A stretch of 64,000 bases of DNA from Alkalihalophilus pseudofirmus (GTDB taxonomy: Bacteria > Bacillota > Bacilli > Bacillales > Bacillaceae_D), in NCBI RefSeq assembly GCF_029094545.1, contig NZ_CP117835.1, forward strand, positions 2,336,001 to 2,400,000, in the 5' to 3' direction. Shown here one piece after another: positions 61,284 to 64,000 of this stretch. Position 1 is the stretch's first letter; each line of letters opens with the position of its first letter. Under the pieces are notes generated by a model that saw nothing but the letters and a program-made list of their open reading frames with translations, made no database searches and had not been told where the DNA came from. The position numbers and the translations under genes are program-made.

Positions 61284-61904
61284 TCATTGATCATTAGGCT
61301 GCTGCTTTCTGTGACGTTCTCTTCTGTATTTAATAAAGGTATAAATGCCAAATAAGATCGCAATTCCTATTAATGTGTAAATTAATTGTTGAACAAATGA
61401 GGACCAGTCTTTAATCGAACGGCCGTAATGAAATCCAATCCAATAGTAAAGGTTCATCCAAACAAAAGCAGAACTAAATCCGATCGCCGCAAAACGTTGA
61501 TAGGAAATAGCTGACAACCCTACACTAAATGGCACCGCATGCCTGATAAAAGGAAAAAAGTAACTAAACGATGCTGCCTTTAATCCATAACGATCAAGCA
61601 GCTCTTTTCCCTTTAATGCCCGCCTATACCAAATCGACCGTTCTTCTTTAATAGGAATGGATTTAGTACCTAAGAAATGACCAACGATATAAAGGGATGT
61701 CCCGTGCACAAGAATGCTTGCATAAACGACAAACATAGCTGGGATAGGATTTACATAAGCAGTGGTAGCAATCAGTCCTCCACTCATCAGGAGGATTTCA
61801 TTTGGGACTGGAAAAAAGAATAATCCGATTGAAAAAATCAGAAACAAGGCCATATAACCATGACTTTGGATAAAAGAGATCATTTCAGTAAAAGCAACCA
61901 TCAT
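61284..61904 (-). CDS. DedA family membrane protein
   Basis: 206 residues with about five membrane segments. FPVPNEILLMSGGLIA, the DedA entry loop, and FFPFIRHAVPFSVGLSAISYQRFAA with the conserved Arg. DedA proteins are linked to lipid flipping and envelope stability, including undecaprenyl phosphate and phosphatidylethanolamine translocation. ATG at 61904, with a second ATG at 61901, after GAGGGGGCC. Monocistronic. Confidence 0.9.
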   Translation of the reverse strand: MMVAFTEMISFIQSHGYMALFLIFSIGLFFFPVPNEILLMSGGLIATTAYVNPIPAMFVVYASILVHGTSLYIVGHFLGTKSIPIKEERSIWYRRALKGKELLDRYGLKAASFSYFFPFIRHAVPFSVGLSAISYQRFAAIGFSSAFVWMNLYYWIGFHYGRSIKDWSSFVQQLIYTLIGIAILFGIYTFIKYRRERHRKQQPNDQ

Positions 61905-61992
61905 GGCCCCCTCTCATTTTTCCCTATATATCTAGTTTAGTAGAATGACCATGTTGAAGCAATCAATACGTCTTTCTCAATCGAACATAAAA

Positions 61993-62014
61993 AAGACAGT
62001 GATCCCACTGTCTT
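61993..62014 (-). terminator. terminator of the DUF6501-like gene
   Basis: 9-bp stem AAGACAGTG / CACTGTCTT, 4-base loop, T6 read leftward; overlaps the stop codon. Confidence 0.85.
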
Positions 62015-62213
62015 AATTCTTAAAATACTCTTTGTAATACCCACCCATTTTACCAGTGTTATCAATGACAAAATAAAATTCATCCGTTTCATTTTTAAGC
62101 TCGTATGTTTTGCCTTTCGTTAAAGCACGATTGACCATGTATTTTTTTGCATCCGTATGTACACATTCCACTGTACGAATCGTTTCTTTATCCATCCACG
62201 TTTTGTGAAGCAT
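62013..62213 (-). CDS. small protein, DUF6501-like
   Basis: 66 residues: MLHKTWMDKETIRTVECVHTD, ALTKGKTYELKNETDEFYFVIDNTGKMGGYYKEYF. It looks like a small SH3-like beta barrel and fits the DUF6501 family of Bacilli. AAGGAGGGG precedes the ATG. Function unknown. Confidence 0.8.
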   Translation of the reverse strand: MLHKTWMDKETIRTVECVHTDAKKYMVNRALTKGKTYELKNETDEFYFVIDNTGKMGGYYKEYFKN

Positions 62214-62461
62214 AATATCCCCTCCTTTTTCTGCTTATTTCATTATAAATAGAATTGTTAGTTGAAGCAAATGATTTCAAAAAACAAGGCCTTGAGAGAA
62301 TAGCTTTTGTGCTTTATTAGAATGCTAATAATAAGGCTCGTCCTACAGTGATTAAAATTTAAGTATTTTGCCTATTAATGATACGTTTTACCCAGCTTTA
62401 TTTATATGGTAGGGTAATAAAGTTATTTTTATTTCGGATAGTTATATAGGAGGTAATATTT
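62214..62461. other. upstream region of the BCCT gene
   Basis: About 250 A/T-rich bases between divergent genes. A sigma-B match was looked for (GTTTTA and GGGTAA occur) but the spacing of 21 bases is wrong. No other signal is seen. Confidence 0.5.
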
Positions 62462-63976
62462 TTGAATAAACAAACGATTGATTGGCCGGTCTTTATCATT
62501 AGCGGCGGGGCTTTGATCTTATTCGTACTAGCTTCATTTATATCAGCTGAAGGGGTTGCCAATTATGTAGATGCTACGTTCAATTGGTCTGCAACCTATT
62601 TCGGTGCCTTTTGGCAAGTATTTATGCTTCTAACGTTCTTGATTGCACTAGGGTTATTGTTTTCAAAGTACGGGTCTGTTCGTCTCGGAAGAAGTGAAAA
62701 ACCAGAAACAAGTACATTTAAATGGATCTCCATGATAATGTGTACGTTACTCGCAGGCGGAGGAGTATTTTGGGCTGCTGCTGAGCCGATCTATCATTTT
62801 CTAGAGACGCCGCCTATGTACGGTGATATTCCGCCTGGTCAGCAGGAGACAATCGTTCCAGCTCTTGCTCAATCTTTTCTTGATTGGGGATTCTCTGCTT
62901 GGGCGATTTTAGGTACATTAGGTGTAGTAGTACTTATGTATGGCTATTCTAAGGGATTGCCTTTTAAACCTCGAACTTTGCTTTACCCTCTAGTAGGTAA
63001 AAACATCATGAATAAAAACAATGTATTAGGTATTGCGGTAGATTCATTCTCCATTATTGCCGTAGCTGCTGGTACCATCGGCCCGATCGGTTTTCTTGGA
63101 TTACAAGCAGCATATGGGTTAGATTCCTTATTTGGCATTCCAAATACATTTCTCACTCAGTTATTGATTATTTTTGGATTAGTTGCGATTGCAGGGATCT
63201 CTGCAGTAACCGGGATTCATCAGGGAATTCAATGGCTAAGCCGATTTAATATAATCTTTACTCTCGTCCTCGTCGTCATTGTATTATTAGTAGGACCAGC
63301 TGGCTTTATTATTGATTCATTTGTTGGAACATACGGTGTTTACCTGCGCGATTATTTTGAACTGAGTTTATATCGAGGTGATACAGGCTGGTTATCATTT
63401 TGGACGATTTTCTTTTGGGGATGGTTTATCGGGTATGGTCCAATGATGGCTATTTTTATCAGCCGTATCTCTCACGGCCGTACGATTAGAGAACTATTTA
63501 TTGCCGTAATTGTTATTGCCCCTCTTGTGACGAACTTTTGGTTCACTGTTGTAGGAGGCTCCGGAATCTTCTTTGAACTCCAAAATCCTGGTTCAGTCAG
63601 CGAACCGCTTTATGAAGCCGGGCTGCCCGCTTCCATGATTGCTATTGTCACACAATTGCCGTTTGGTTTTTGGATCGCTGCTGCGTTTTTATTAGTAACC
63701 ATTGTGTTTGTTGCGACTACTACAGATTCGATGTCTTATACAATTTCAATGACAGTAACAGGAAGCAGTACACCAGCTAAATCGATTCGATTGTTTTGGG
63801 CGCTTTCTATGGGTGCTGTAGCTGCAGTGCTATTATATTTAGGAGAAGGCAGTATTAATGCTCTTCAATCATTTATTGTCTTTACTGCAGTTCCCGTCTC
63901 ACTGATCATGCTCCCAACATTGTGGCTTGCCCCTAAAGTGGCGAAGAAAATGGCTAAAGATCAAGGAATTCTATAG
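62462..63976 (+). CDS. BCCT-family compatible-solute transporter
   Basis: 504 residues, twelve membrane helices, TTG start after AGGAGG. The betaine/carnitine/choline transporter signature is seen in GGGVFWAAAEPIYHFLETPP, with Trp-rich WGWFIGYGPMMAIFISRISHGRTIRE in helix 8, both forming the substrate box and Na+ region. It imports osmoprotectants such as glycine betaine or ectoine by Na+ symport. The N-terminal GVANYVDATFNWSATYFGAFWQVFM is typical. With the proline operon it points to osmoadaptation. Confidence 0.93.
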   Translation: MNKQTIDWPVFIISGGALILFVLASFISAEGVANYVDATFNWSATYFGAFWQVFMLLTFLIALGLLFSKYGSVRLGRSEKPETSTFKWISMIMCTLLAGGGVFWAAAEPIYHFLETPPMYGDIPPGQQETIVPALAQSFLDWGFSAWAILGTLGVVVLMYGYSKGLPFKPRTLLYPLVGKNIMNKNNVLGIAVDSFSIIAVAAGTIGPIGFLGLQAAYGLDSLFGIPNTFLTQLLIIFGLVAIAGISAVTGIHQGIQWLSRFNIIFTLVLVVIVLLVGPAGFIIDSFVGTYGVYLRDYFELSLYRGDTGWLSFWTIFFWGWFIGYGPMMAIFISRISHGRTIRELFIAVIVIAPLVTNFWFTVVGGSGIFFELQNPGSVSEPLYEAGLPASMIAIVTQLPFGFWIAAAFLLVTIVFVATTTDSMSYTISMTVTGSSTPAKSIRLFWALSMGAVAAVLLYLGEGSINALQSFIVFTAVPVSLIMLPTLWLAPKVAKKMAKDQGIL

Positions 63977-64000
63977 CAAAATAAAGCAGCCTATCAATGA

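Overview
The window looks like chromosome from a spore-forming Firmicute of the family Bacillaceae, probably a halo- or alkali-tolerant one. The evidence is: low GC, strong AGGAGG ribosome sites with many TTG and GTG starts, bacillithiol genes (yojF-bshB2, brxC), a tRNA-Trp T-box before trpS, a GlpP-controlled glycerol-phosphate operon, Bacillus-type Aag, YpcP, YkpA and YuiD proteins, a proC-proB-proA cluster of the kind used for osmoprotective proline, and a BCCT compatible-solute transporter. The genus cannot be fixed from the sequence alone.

Layout. 0-1.1 kb: end of a dTDP-sugar (rfbA-rfbB) locus. 1.3-8.5 kb: an accessory-looking cluster of Cys/Lys-rich and Cys-rich proteins, two related tiny proteins ending in a GCC motif (one too short for ordinary ORF listing), a JAMM protease, two long coiled-coil proteins and two copies of a roughly 370-residue Cys-rich protein. 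One of these copies is a pseudogene hidden behind a frameshift and a stop. The cluster resembles a spore-surface structural locus (inference). 9-12.3 kb: proline operon, with proA broken by one missing base. 12.5-15.5 kb: small genes, a DUF3900-like protein and a lipid kinase. 15.5-19 kb: one copy of a dispersed GC-rich repeat split by two insertion sequences (IS1182-like and IS150-like), each with terminal inverted repeats and target duplications. 19-26.4 kb: housekeeping genes (Aag, MDR oxidoreductase, HemD-like, PepF, CDGSH protein), a degenerate 21-bp periodic array and a hidden 54-residue gene. 26.5-33.1 kb: a seven-gene glycerol-3-phosphate / glycerophosphodiester uptake operon (HAD phosphatase, glpP, ugpC-A-E-B, GDPD) preceded by a leader terminator that is the likely GlpP target. 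33.3-46 kb: transporters, aminotransferase, secreted lipase, a second 21-bp array, HtrA-like protease, pncA, yojF-bshB2, exonuclease and hydrolases. 46-54 kb: repeat copy, Toprim pseudogene, lipoprotein, YuiD, unknown membrane and coiled-coil proteins, SCP2, brxC and DegV. 54-64 kb: RecQ, ABC-F ATPase, trpS with T-box and promoter, EamA exporter, DedA and BCCT transporter.

Two themes run across the window. Compatible-solute supply combines proline synthesis with BCCT uptake. Thiol redox is served by bacillithiol deacetylase and bacilliredoxin. Several genes are broken (Cys-rich paralog, proA, both transposases, Toprim gene), and most of the frameshifts can be explained by loss of one A in a run of A. 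That could be genuine decay or a sequencing artefact, so the proA lesion in particular should be confirmed.
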